DNA from: Candidatus Finniella inopinata
GTDB lineage: Bacteria > Pseudomonadota > Alphaproteobacteria > Paracaedibacterales > CAITNM01
NCBI GenBank assembly: GCA_945860985.1
Contig: CAMASM010000004.1
Location: forward strand, 1 to 39,121
Reading direction: 5' to 3'
Length of the DNA: 39,121 nucleotides
The notes under the pieces are model-generated. The model did not search any database and had not been told where the DNA came from. It saw only the letters and a program-made list of their open reading frames with translations. Shown here in pieces: positions 1 through 8,234 of this stretch. A program made the position numbers and the translations under genes. Position 1 is the first letter of the stretch; each line of letters opens with the position of its first letter.

Positions 1-86
1 ATTGAGGACTTCGATTGCCAAAGCTTCGCTATTTTCACTCTTTCCTCATAAGATAAGTGGTGATATTTTTCCAAATGCAACTCCAT
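1..86 (-). CDS. IS30-like transposase, N-terminal fragment cut by window edge
   Basis: The ATG at 86-84 opens a frame that runs off the window after 28 codons. The visible residues include YHHLSYEERVKIAKLW, the N-terminal helix-turn-helix lead-in of IS30-family transposases (typically HLxxEER.xI...). The catalytic DDE domain is not visible, so activity cannot be judged. It is the same coding start as the one at 39034 on the other strand. Confidence 0.75.
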   Translation of the reverse strand, partial: MELHLEKYHHLSYEERVKIAKLWQSKSS

Positions 87-145
87 TTTTTTGTTTGTAT
101 TTCAACTAACATCTTATGGTGTTGCACTTCATTTTAGAACAGGCG
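1..145 (-). mobile_element. IS30-like insertion sequence, 5' end (partial)
   Basis: This block matches, base for base in reverse complement, the block at 38975-39119. It holds the start of an IS30-like transposase reading off the left edge, a short leader, and a terminal sequence ending near 142-145 (inner end reads gttctaaaatgaagtgcaac on the minus strand). Sequence identity between the two window ends stops at 145, which sets the inner limit to within a few bases. The rest of the element lies outside the window, so the second terminal repeat and target duplication cannot be seen. Confidence 0.8.
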
Positions 146-197
146 CAGATCAATGGCCGCATCTGTTTTATTCAACAAATAAAGGGTTTATTTATTT

Positions 198-1007
198 CTA
201 ATAAATCTTTTTAGATGCCCTACGATACATTAACAGACCACTGATTAAAATTCCTATGCTAACTATACCAACAATAATAGTTGCCAAGGCATTCAATTCA
301 GGAGTCACCCCTGTACGAACACTTGAAAATACCAAAATCGGCAAGGTAGTAGAACCTGGACCTGCTAAAAAACTAGCAACTACAACATCATCAAGTGATA
401 AAGCAAAAGCAAGCAACCAACCGGACAATAGTGATGGAGAAATTATTGGTAAGGTAATTTTGAAAAATACAGTAGAAGGCCTAGCTCCAAGATCCATGGC
501 AGCTTCTTCTAATGACATATCAAAATCTGCCAGACGTGCCTGCACAACTAAATACACATAAGCCATGGTCAATGTAATGTGAGCAATAGTAATTGTTAGC
601 ATACCGCGCTCCGATGGCCATCCAATTGCTCTTTCCAAGGTTACAAACATAAGCAAAATTGCTAAGCCAGTAATTACCTCTGGCATAACCAATGGTGCAG
701 ATACTAAACCACTAAACAAAGTTCTTCCACAAAAACGCTTAAAACGCACCATAATAAGAGCAGCCATTGTACCAAGTGCAACCGCAACGGTTGCAGTAAT
801 TGCTGCGATTTCAAAGCTATTTAACACAGCACTAATCATCACATCATCTTCAACTAACTTAGCGTACCAACGTAATGAAAAACCTGCCCATACCCCAATA
901 ATTCTGGAATCGTTAAATGAGTAAACCATTAAATACAAAATAGGCACGTACAAAAAACCGTAGCCAAAAATTAACGTACCAAAATTAAATTTTGAAAACC
1001 GTATCAT
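198..1007 (-). CDS. potI: Putrescine/polyamine ABC transporter permease PotI
   Basis: Inner-membrane permease, one of the two membrane subunits of a polyamine importer. The 269 residues show about six hydrophobic segments. The BPD_transp_1 EAA loop that contacts the ATPase is visible as EEAAMDLGARPSTVFFKITLP around residue 168. Length fits E. coli PotI (about 281 residues). Its ATG overlaps the potH stop in an ATGA (1004-1007), so it is probably translationally coupled to potH. It is the last gene of the operon, and its stop lies about 50 bases from the IS end. Family and subunit assignment are strong; putrescine as substrate is inferred from the PotF-like binding protein. Confidence 0.9.
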   Translation of the reverse strand: MIRFSKFNFGTLIFGYGFLYVPILYLMVYSFNDSRIIGVWAGFSLRWYAKLVEDDVMISAVLNSFEIAAITATVAVALGTMAALIMVRFKRFCGRTLFSGLVSAPLVMPEVITGLAILLMFVTLERAIGWPSERGMLTITIAHITLTMAYVYLVVQARLADFDMSLEEAAMDLGARPSTVFFKITLPIISPSLLSGWLLAFALSLDDVVVASFLAGPGSTTLPILVFSSVRTGVTPELNALATIIVGIVSIGILISGLLMYRRASKKIY

Positions 1008-1960
1008 TGTGGAGTCGCCCTTTCAATTGCTTCAAGTTGACGATTTTTTAAAATCATAATTGGAATAACAAACAAGAGCACCATCAAAACCGCAATAGCG
1101 CTAGCAAGTGGCCAGTTGCGATTATTAAAAAACTCCCACCAAAGTACTCGACCAATAGTTACTGTTTCTGGACCACCTAAAATTTCCGGAATAACAAATT
1201 CACCAATTGATGGTAAAAATACCAAAATCATCCCTGCTATGATGCCCTGTTTAGATAAAGGTACTGTCACATACCAAAAGGCACGCCATGGAGGACAACC
1301 CAGATCATGTGCAGCTTCAATAAAATCATCATTAATTTTAATAAGAGAGGCATAAATCGGGAAAATCATAAATGGTAAATAACAATAAATAATACCCAAA
1401 CAAACCGCAGCATCATTATCAAGCAGTTGTAATGGAACACTAATCAAGTTCAATTTTATAAGAACACTGTTTATCAGCCCCTTATTGCTGAGCATTGCCA
1501 TCCAAGCATATACTCGTACTAAAAATGATGTCCAAAAAGGTAAAGCAACCATTAGCAACAAAGGCATACGCCATGAACTTTTAGCGCGCGAAATGCTATA
1601 GGCAATCATATAGCCAACAATTAGGCAACCGAATGTTGAAAATAATGCTATTCTCAAGGAACTCAAAGCGGCATGAACGTAAAAATCATCCGTAAAAACT
1701 GTCCAATAACTTACAAAATGTATACGAATTTTTAAAAGTAGATCTGGTCCCCATTCAAAAATGTTGTGATACGGAGGAATACCAATTTGAACTTCACTAA
1801 AGCTAATCTTAAAAATAATAAAAAAAGGAAATAAGAAAAACAGAACAAGCCAAGCATATGGAAGAGAAATAATTAACCACTTATCACGTAATTTCCTACC
1901 TATATCGCAAAGCTCTACCCACAAAAATCCAAAAAAATGTTCCAGAATTTTTAAGATCAT
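1004..1960 (-). CDS. potH: Putrescine/polyamine ABC transporter permease PotH
   Basis: Second inner-membrane permease of the importer, with about six TM segments and an EAA loop (EAAHDLGCPPWRAFWYVTVP). An upstream ATG at 1993 is in frame, but I prefer the ATG at 1960: it forms an ATGA overlap with the potG stop (1957-1959), mirrors the potH/potI junction, and has a purine-rich ggggtgg about 11 bases upstream. This gives 318 residues, close to E. coli PotH (about 317). The protein has a short cytoplasmic N-terminus, a first TM near residue 30, then a large periplasmic loop, as in PotH/PotB. Confidence 0.9.
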   Translation of the reverse strand: MILKILEHFFGFLWVELCDIGRKLRDKWLIISLPYAWLVLFFLFPFFIIFKISFSEVQIGIPPYHNIFEWGPDLLLKIRIHFVSYWTVFTDDFYVHAALSSLRIALFSTFGCLIVGYMIAYSISRAKSSWRMPLLLMVALPFWTSFLVRVYAWMAMLSNKGLINSVLIKLNLISVPLQLLDNDAAVCLGIIYCYLPFMIFPIYASLIKINDDFIEAAHDLGCPPWRAFWYVTVPLSKQGIIAGMILVFLPSIGEFVIPEILGGPETVTIGRVLWWEFFNNRNWPLASAIAVLMVLLFVIPIMILKNRQLEAIERATPQ

Positions 1961-3111
1961 ACGCTTAGTACCACCCCGTTTTCTGGACGCCAAAATAGGT
2001 ACACCTCATCGTCCCATTTAACATCACGCTCGGAAAGACGTAGCAAATTAGGCAAAGAAGCTTGAACAATTTTACCAGACTCAAGCTGCACGTGGTAAAT
2101 GCTGATATCACCCAAATAAGCTATTTCTCGCACAATCCCCTTGGTGTAGTTGCGACCAAGCTTAGGATTATGGGTAGTTGAAATCATCACTTTTTCTGGA
2201 CGTAAGGCAACCGTAACATTTGCCCCCACAGGCATAGATGCAGCATGAGTCACATATAGTTCGCATCCAGCCTCCGATGATTCTATTACTACGTGATCAG
2301 GTTCATCTTCTACGACAACGCCTTCAAACATATTCATTGACCCAATAAATTCTGCCACAAATCTAGAATGTGGGAATTCATAAATTTCATGAGGTTTGCC
2401 AATTTGCCTAATTTGGCCTTCATCCATAATTCCAATACGGCTAGACATTGTCATTGCTTCTTCTTGATCATGAGTCACAAACACGAAGGTAATACCTACT
2501 CGTTCTTGAATGTTAACCAATTCAAATTGTGTTTTTTCACGAAGTTTTTTATCTAACGCGCCTAGTGGCTCATCTAGCAATAAAAGCTTAGGACGCTTCA
2601 CAAGGCTTCTTGCCAAAGCAACACGTTGTTGCTGGCCACCTGAGAGCTGCTCTGGTTTACGGTCACTGTATTTACGAAGTTGCACTAAATCAAGAACTTC
2701 ATCAACACGTTCAGATATCTGGTTTTTTGATAAATTTTCCTGCTTTAAGCCAAAACTTATATTTTCTTGCACCGTCATATGAGGAAATAAAGCGTATGAT
2801 TGAAACATCATACTAACCGGACGCTTATATGGCGGTAGCTCTGTAATATCAACATCATCAATAAAAATTCGCCCACTAGAAGGCTTTTCAAGCCCAGCCA
2901 AAATACGTAGCAAAGTTGATTTTCCGCAACCTGAACCACCTAATAATGCAAACATCTCACCACGATAAATTGAAAGAGATAAATTTTTAACAGCAACTGT
3001 TGTACCAAAATTCTTGTTAACATTCTCAATTAAAACATAAGGCTTAACACTCGGGTCCTGCCAAGGTTCCAAATTGCGCAAGCTATCACGATTTCCTGTA
3101 ATTGTTGACAT
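1957..3111 (-). CDS. potG: Putrescine/polyamine ABC transporter ATPase PotG
   Basis: Cytoplasmic ATPase that powers the PotHI permease. In order: Walker A GGSGCGKST (near residue 58), Q-loop MMFQSYALFPHMT, signature LSGGQQQRVALA, Walker B LLLLDEPLGALD, H-loop THDQEEAMTM, then a C-terminal TOBE-type domain. At 384 residues it matches PotG (about 377), and the N-terminal half follows E. coli PotG closely. An AGGAG-type ribosome site precedes the ATG, and the potF stop is 11 bases upstream. All expected motifs are intact, so it should be active. Confidence 0.93.
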   Translation of the reverse strand: MSTITGNRDSLRNLEPWQDPSVKPYVLIENVNKNFGTTVAVKNLSLSIYRGEMFALLGGSGCGKSTLLRILAGLEKPSSGRIFIDDVDITELPPYKRPVSMMFQSYALFPHMTVQENISFGLKQENLSKNQISERVDEVLDLVQLRKYSDRKPEQLSGGQQQRVALARSLVKRPKLLLLDEPLGALDKKLREKTQFELVNIQERVGITFVFVTHDQEEAMTMSSRIGIMDEGQIRQIGKPHEIYEFPHSRFVAEFIGSMNMFEGVVVEDEPDHVVIESSEAGCELYVTHAASMPVGANVTVALRPEKVMISTTHNPKLGRNYTKGIVREIAYLGDISIYHVQLESGKIVQASLPNLLRLSERDVKWDDEVYLFWRPENGVVLSV

Positions 3112-3122
3112 GGTTATCTCTC

Positions 3123-4253
3123 CTAATATTCATTAAGGCGTATTTTTGCCCAAACACGTGTACGTTCGCGCTCGTAATCCTGTTCCTTAGTAGTTTGTGG
3201 CGCGTTGTTTAAAAATAATTTTTTCAAGATACTTTTACCCGGATAGATTCCCTCATTCTTTAAAATGCTATTTGGTAAATATTTCTTTGCATTACTAATG
3301 GAAACACCATGCAAAGTGTTTTGACAAATACGTGCAGCAATGCGAGGTTGCAACAGGAAGTTAATAAAGGCATGAGCATTTTTAGGATGCGGCGCACCCT
3401 TTGGAATAGCCATAGTATCGATCCATACTATACCACCTTCAGGTGGAACAAAATATTCAATATTTTTCCCTTGTTCTTTTGCTTCTTGAATTGCCTGTTG
3501 AGCTTCTCCTGACCAGACTAAAGCAATTGCCGTATCACCTAAGACTAAATCATTAACAACCTTCGACGAAGTAAATCTCTTAATATATGGACGCATCTTC
3601 ATTAAATGCTTGGCAGCCAAATCCAGATCTTCTGATGAGCCAGAATTTGGATTTTTATTGATATACATCAATGCAAAAGGTATAACATCCACTGACTCCT
3701 CAAGTAAAGAAACCCCATATTCACTTAATTTTTTAAGATTTTTTTCATTAAATATCAGACTCAGATTTTGAGTATATCCTTCTGGAAAAACTTTATCCAA
3801 AACATCTTTATTGTAAACAATGCCTATAGTTCCCCAGAAATACGGAATAGCATAATCAAGATCTTTATCAATATTTTTTTGCAATTTTGCAACAAATGGA
3901 TCAATTTCGCTAATATTTGGCAATAGACTTTTATCTATTTTTTGATAAACACCGGCCTGAATTTGCCAAGAAACATAAGGAGTTACTGTAGGAAACACAA
4001 CGTCAAAGCCACTATTACTAGCTAACAATTTTGCTTCTAAAACTTCATTATTATCATAAGAATCCAAACGCACAGAAATACCAGTTTCGTTTTCAAATTC
4101 TTTAATAATGTCCATGGCAATTAACCCATACCAGCAATAAACATTGACATATTTATCCTCAGCTTTTGTCGGAGATGGCTTAAAATACAACCAAACACCG
4201 GCACTAACTAAACTTGCAATCAAAAGCAAACGAAATAAAAAACGTGAAACCAC
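3123..4253 (-). CDS. potF: Polyamine (putrescine-type) periplasmic binding protein PotF
   Basis: Substrate-capture protein for PotGHI. An N-terminal hydrophobic segment (residues 4-24, no obvious lipobox) suggests export, possibly membrane-anchored. The mature part starts at YVNVYCWYGLIA, corresponding to the YNWSDYIAPD of PotF, and ends with ERTRVWAKIR, like the PotF tail DRVRTRAWTKVK. Length (376) fits the family (about 370). The start is GTG, placed directly after the stop of the upstream TSUP gene with no gap, so it is likely translationally coupled. Family assignment is firm. Putrescine versus spermidine specificity is inference, because several binding-pocket residues differ from E. coli (for example WYG in place of WSD). 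Confidence 0.9.
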   Translation of the reverse strand: MVSRFLFRLLLIASLVSAGVWLYFKPSPTKAEDKYVNVYCWYGLIAMDIIKEFENETGISVRLDSYDNNEVLEAKLLASNSGFDVVFPTVTPYVSWQIQAGVYQKIDKSLLPNISEIDPFVAKLQKNIDKDLDYAIPYFWGTIGIVYNKDVLDKVFPEGYTQNLSLIFNEKNLKKLSEYGVSLLEESVDVIPFALMYINKNPNSGSSEDLDLAAKHLMKMRPYIKRFTSSKVVNDLVLGDTAIALVWSGEAQQAIQEAKEQGKNIEYFVPPEGGIVWIDTMAIPKGAPHPKNAHAFINFLLQPRIAARICQNTLHGVSISNAKKYLPNSILKNEGIYPGKSILKKLFLNNAPQTTKEQDYERERTRVWAKIRLNEY

Positions 4254-5336
4254 TTATTTATACCACTCAATGCGATTTATTAAAAACTGCACTACAGTAG
4301 CAAAAATGGTAACAGATACAAGTGTTATAATTGTATATTCTACAGGGGAATCATAAGCAAATTGAGCAATCGGCAGCATCCAATGTTGATCAGGCATTGC
4401 CATAATTTTTTTTATTACATTAGGAAATTTATCAACATACGAGTGACCATTAGAAACCGTCTGCCAATTGACCGCTTTTAATTCTAAGTACATTTTATAA
4501 GCGATAGCCATCAGTACAAAAGCACCAATTACTCCTAAAATTTTTGATTTAAATCTATAAGCAAGCCTGCTTCCAATTACAGAGCCAATCACACTACTTA
4601 TTGCTAAAATAGGCAACAATACAAAATCAATTAACGAATGCTCCATACTTGAAGCAAAAGTAACCACTATGTTAATACCAAAACCAGCAAGCAATGAAGT
4701 CCCACTAACAACTGGGGAAGAACGTGCTAATAAGTAAGTTAAAATTGGGGCAATCAATAAACTGTTTCCTCCACCCAAACTGGTGGTAACCATACCTGTA
4801 AAAAAGCCAACTCCTATTGGAACGAGAATGCTCATTTCCACCCGAGAACGTAAAAAAATCTTGTGCCAAGGAAAATAAATCATCCAACGGCGCATTATTG
4901 CACCTTTTTCAACACTTTTCTTTTTTTGCAGTTGTGACTGCACTAAAGTAACAATACTACAAACGACCAAAACAAAAAAAACGACAATTTTTAAAACAGC
5001 ACACCCACTTGCCCTGTTTACAGCCTTTAATAGAGCTAAGTTTTCAACTAATGCACCTGCTATTCCACCCATAAACAAGTACCAAGCAAGACTAATATCT
5101 ACGTCACGTTCATTTTGATATGTCAAAAAGCCGCTAAAATTTGTGCCAACCGCATTACTTAATTGGGTAGAAATAGCTACAACTGATGGGATACCAATAC
5201 TCATTAAACTTGGTGTAATAATGATTCCACCACCAATTCCTAGCATAGTAGAAACCATACCACCCACCAACCCAATTGCCAAAAGCAATGGGAATGATAG
5301 ATAAACGTCTGCCATTGGTAAATAAATAAGCTCCAT
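4254..5336 (-). CDS. TSUP (TauE/SafE) family membrane transporter
   Basis: Probable anion/organosulfur exporter or importer of the inner membrane. The two inverted half-repeats typical of TSUP are visible: GLVGGMVSTMLGIGGGIIITP near residue 23 and GFFTGMVTTSLGGGNSLLIAP near residue 178, each a glycine-rich half-helix pair. Length (360) is at the upper end of the family, and the C-terminus carries an additional hydrophobic segment (about 332-350). It is the first gene of the pot operon. A strong promoter (5343-5371) would start transcription almost at the ATG, so either the mRNA is leaderless or translation starts at Met8 (5315). The substrate is unknown, and the link to polyamine import is by position only. 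Confidence 0.85.
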   Translation of the reverse strand: MELIYLPMADVYLSFPLLLAIGLVGGMVSTMLGIGGGIIITPSLMSIGIPSVVAISTQLSNAVGTNFSGFLTYQNERDVDISLAWYLFMGGIAGALVENLALLKAVNRASGCAVLKIVVFFVLVVCSIVTLVQSQLQKKKSVEKGAIMRRWMIYFPWHKIFLRSRVEMSILVPIGVGFFTGMVTTSLGGGNSLLIAPILTYLLARSSPVVSGTSLLAGFGINIVVTFASSMEHSLIDFVLLPILAISSVIGSVIGSRLAYRFKSKILGVIGAFVLMAIAYKMYLELKAVNWQTVSNGHSYVDKFPNVIKKIMAMPDQHWMLPIAQFAYDSPVEYTIITLVSVTIFATVVQFLINRIEWYK

Positions 5337-5342
5337 TCTTTA

Positions 5343-5371
5343 ATGATAGCTTACTTTTTTACTATTGTCAG
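5343..5371 (-). promoter_or_regulatory. Predicted sigma70-type promoter of the TSUP-pot operon
   Basis: On the minus strand, CTGACA (5371-5366), a 17-base spacer, then TATCAT (5348-5343). Each hexamer differs from consensus at one position. It lies in the 46-base gap after asmA. The predicted start point falls at about 5336, at the annotated ATG. Confidence 0.6.
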
Positions 5372-5382
5372 GGCAGTTTATG

Positions 5383-8085
5383 CTATCCAAAAATTCCTTT
5401 CATAAGATCCTTAACAACCTTTTCTGGCTTAATAGGTTTAGAGTCTTCCGGTTTATTAGAATTATTTGCACTCTGAGCATTATCAGGCTCACCTTTTTGT
5501 GATTTTTTCCCCAGACCAGGAATTATCTTATCAAGCCCTGGTATAGCTTTGCCGATAGACTTCGAAACCAAATCACCAACACCATTTTTCATGAACAATT
5601 GCTGCAATTGCTTTAAGTCAAGACTGTACCCAGGACTATCAATCGGCCCCTTTATAACAAATTTTAATGGTGGTAAATCATTAACACCCTGAACTACAAC
5701 CTCACCATTAAAACGCATTTGCCACTCTAAAATATCTGCTTGTCCTTCAATTTTCATAATGGCATCAGCAGTTTCAATTGTTAAATCATTGGTACTTGCA
5801 ACTCCATTTTTAATGGTGAAATTACCCTCTGCCTTTGAAAATCTGGTTTCTCCTTTGCCACTGAAACCGTTCTGTAAAATTTTAAGATCCAGTAAATTTT
5901 TAGGCTTCTTCAGTACGCCAACGATTTCATGTAAGTCAAAACCTTTAACAATACCATCTGTTACCTTAAACTCAGCACGCCCCTGCAACCTGCTAACAAA
6001 ATCGTATTGAGATTTACCATAAGTTTGCAAATTCATACTACCAGATGCTTTACCTTGCCTAAAATGAGCGGCTGTCGCAGCAATTTTTTCAATTGAAACA
6101 TCATCAAAATTAACCGACAAATTAACTTTTTGCTCATTGCCTGCAATTTTTAATGAGCCATTCAAATTGCCACCGTACATGCGAGCGGAAAATGGAATAG
6201 ATAATTTACCACCAACCAATGATATTTCCGATTGTAATCCTTCAAAAACTAATCCCGCCAACGTAATTTTTGGCACAGCAATTTTCAAATCTATATTTAA
6301 AAGAGATAACGGAAACTTAATTTCTTCACTAGTCCATCTTGAATTTTTATTAGCAATTTGTAACAACCTGTACTTGAATATTTCCGGATTATACAAAGCT
6401 TTTAACAAGTAAACTTGTTCGTTTTGATAAGATGTAAGCTGTATCGGTTGTGCAATAATTGAACCAACAATGTGCGGTTTTTCCTTTGATGTATCAATAA
6501 AAATATTGCCGCTGGCTGCTAAATCAAATCCTGACTTAGATTTCAAATGAATATTTCTGATATCAAAATTTACTTCTTTTGACTTAACTTGAACATCGCT
6601 TTTTAAGTTAACAAACATCTCATTGAAACGAAGTTGTTCTATATTTAGAATTCCTTTTGCAATCATTGCACCTTGGCCAAGAACACCATCAAATATTACC
6701 TTGCCTTCTGCTATTGATAATTTTGTAGAAATTTTTGATCCATCCTTACCAGGCGTAATATTTAGATTAATCGCAGCGTCTCCTGATAATGGTATATCTT
6801 GACCAAAAACTTTCCCCCAACTTTGTATGTCTTTTAACTTACTTTGCACAGCTGTTTCTTTTGTAGCTGAATTAAATTGAATGTCGGCTTCAGCACCAGC
6901 GCCATTAAGCTGAATTAGATTTTTTTTCAAAATCAGCAATGAATCTTTAATTTTGAAAATTCCTTTGATATCAATAGCACCTTTGATAATTTTATCATGC
7001 CCAAACAACGTAAGAATTTCTTGGTAATGTAAGCTAGCAATTTGATAACTAAAATCTTCAAAATTTTTGGTAGAACATTTTATGCTAATTGAATCCTTTT
7101 TGTGATTAAATGTAAGCTCAGTATTCAATGCACTATCAGAAAGGTCATAATTTAGAAAACCAACTATTGAGCCAACCGTGTGATTAATATTTAAATTTTT
7201 CACATCTACCTGAGTTGAACTTGCGGAAATTTCTCCTTTTATATCAACACCTTTATTCAAATCAATTTTTTGATTTGGAAGGTTAATATATATCGGTAAA
7301 CCTTCAGAAAGAGCGTTAAAGCTAGCTTCGAAACTTTTATTAGTAATATCTAAAAAGCCACTAAGCTTACCTTGAATTTTTTGCTGATCGTAAAGCACCG
7401 AAACATTAGCTTTTAATGCTGTCTTAGAATTTAGACTGATTTCTCCAGATAATATTTCCAAATCAAGCCTATCAAAACCAGACTCACAAAAAACACGTAC
7501 TTTATAGGGGCCCAGTAATTTTTCCGTTGTACTTTCAATATTTAAATTAGCAAAATCTTTGGTTGAGCCATTATTATGATCGGTGTAATGAACCACCGCA
7601 TCAGAAATTCTAAAATGCTTTACTAATAAACCCGCAGATGCTGCATTCGTTGTGTTGCTTGTAGTCTTCTCTGTACTTTCTTCTTTTTCCGGTTGTGTTA
7701 CATTTATATTCCAATTGGCATCACCATTTTTGAACTTTTCTAAATTAACTTCTGGACTATTAATATCAACTGACTTAACAACTATTTTACCCATTAACAG
7801 ATCAGTTAAACTTAAAATTACCTCCACATTCTTAACTTTTAGCATGTCAGGATTTGATGAATTTGAAGAATTACCAAGCACAACATCATTAATTTTTATG
7901 CGAGGTGTAGGTAAAATTTGCAATCTTATAGATCCTGTCTTTATAGAACGCCCTACAGTTTTTTGTGCATCAGCCAAATAGGGAGTGGCGTAACTAGAAA
8001 GATCAACAAATAAAGGGATCACCCAAATTAACAAACCCAAAAAAGCAAAAACATACAGAAATTTACGAGACATAATCACACTCAA
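5383..8085 (-). CDS. AsmA family envelope protein
   Basis: Large inner-membrane-anchored protein of the AsmA/AsmA-like group, which are periplasmic bridge-like proteins implicated in lipid transport and outer-membrane assembly. One N-terminal TM (residues about 8-28) is followed by the AsmA start signature (LADAQKTVGRSIKTGSI, then PTPRIKINDVVLG). A long stretch of amphipathic beta-strand follows, with the AsmA C-terminal domain (about 660-820, containing GSMNLQTYGKS). The tail (about 850-895) is polar and low complexity, rich in Asn, Ser, Pro and Lys. 900 residues is long for AsmA (617 in E. coli) but common in alphaproteobacteria. A promoter is proposed at 8107-8135. Confidence 0.85.
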   Translation of the reverse strand: MSVIMSRKFLYVFAFLGLLIWVIPLFVDLSSYATPYLADAQKTVGRSIKTGSIRLQILPTPRIKINDVVLGNSSNSSNPDMLKVKNVEVILSLTDLLMGKIVVKSVDINSPEVNLEKFKNGDANWNINVTQPEKEESTEKTTSNTTNAASAGLLVKHFRISDAVVHYTDHNNGSTKDFANLNIESTTEKLLGPYKVRVFCESGFDRLDLEILSGEISLNSKTALKANVSVLYDQQKIQGKLSGFLDITNKSFEASFNALSEGLPIYINLPNQKIDLNKGVDIKGEISASSTQVDVKNLNINHTVGSIVGFLNYDLSDSALNTELTFNHKKDSISIKCSTKNFEDFSYQIASLHYQEILTLFGHDKIIKGAIDIKGIFKIKDSLLILKKNLIQLNGAGAEADIQFNSATKETAVQSKLKDIQSWGKVFGQDIPLSGDAAINLNITPGKDGSKISTKLSIAEGKVIFDGVLGQGAMIAKGILNIEQLRFNEMFVNLKSDVQVKSKEVNFDIRNIHLKSKSGFDLAASGNIFIDTSKEKPHIVGSIIAQPIQLTSYQNEQVYLLKALYNPEIFKYRLLQIANKNSRWTSEEIKFPLSLLNIDLKIAVPKITLAGLVFEGLQSEISLVGGKLSIPFSARMYGGNLNGSLKIAGNEQKVNLSVNFDDVSIEKIAATAAHFRQGKASGSMNLQTYGKSQYDFVSRLQGRAEFKVTDGIVKGFDLHEIVGVLKKPKNLLDLKILQNGFSGKGETRFSKAEGNFTIKNGVASTNDLTIETADAIMKIEGQADILEWQMRFNGEVVVQGVNDLPPLKFVIKGPIDSPGYSLDLKQLQQLFMKNGVGDLVSKSIGKAIPGLDKIIPGLGKKSQKGEPDNAQSANNSNKPEDSKPIKPEKVVKDLMKGIFG

Positions 8086-8106
8086 ATAAAGAATCTTATT
8101 AAGGGC

Positions 8107-8135
8107 ACCATAGGAAATTAATAAGTTCTATTCAA
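8107..8135 (-). promoter_or_regulatory. Possible promoter of the asmA-like gene
   Basis: Minus strand TTGAAT (8135-8130), 17-base spacer, TATGGT (8112-8107), four of six matches in each box, about 20 bases upstream of the ATG. The 149-base divergent region it lies in (8086-8234) must also hold the acnA promoter, for which I found no convincing pair of boxes. Confidence 0.35.
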
Positions 8136-8234
8136 GAGATTTGTTTGAAACCATAAAAACACATAGATACTAACTATTGATTTATATCCTCTGTCCAAGT
8201 TAGCCTTATACACAGTCTTTATAAAATTCAAGTT

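Noticed and set aside
177-193. AT-only palindrome (AAATAAA GGG TTTATTT) just after potI
   Set aside because: The stem has no GC pairs, the loop is three bases, and no T-run follows on the minus strand. It may be a weak terminator, but this cannot be supported.
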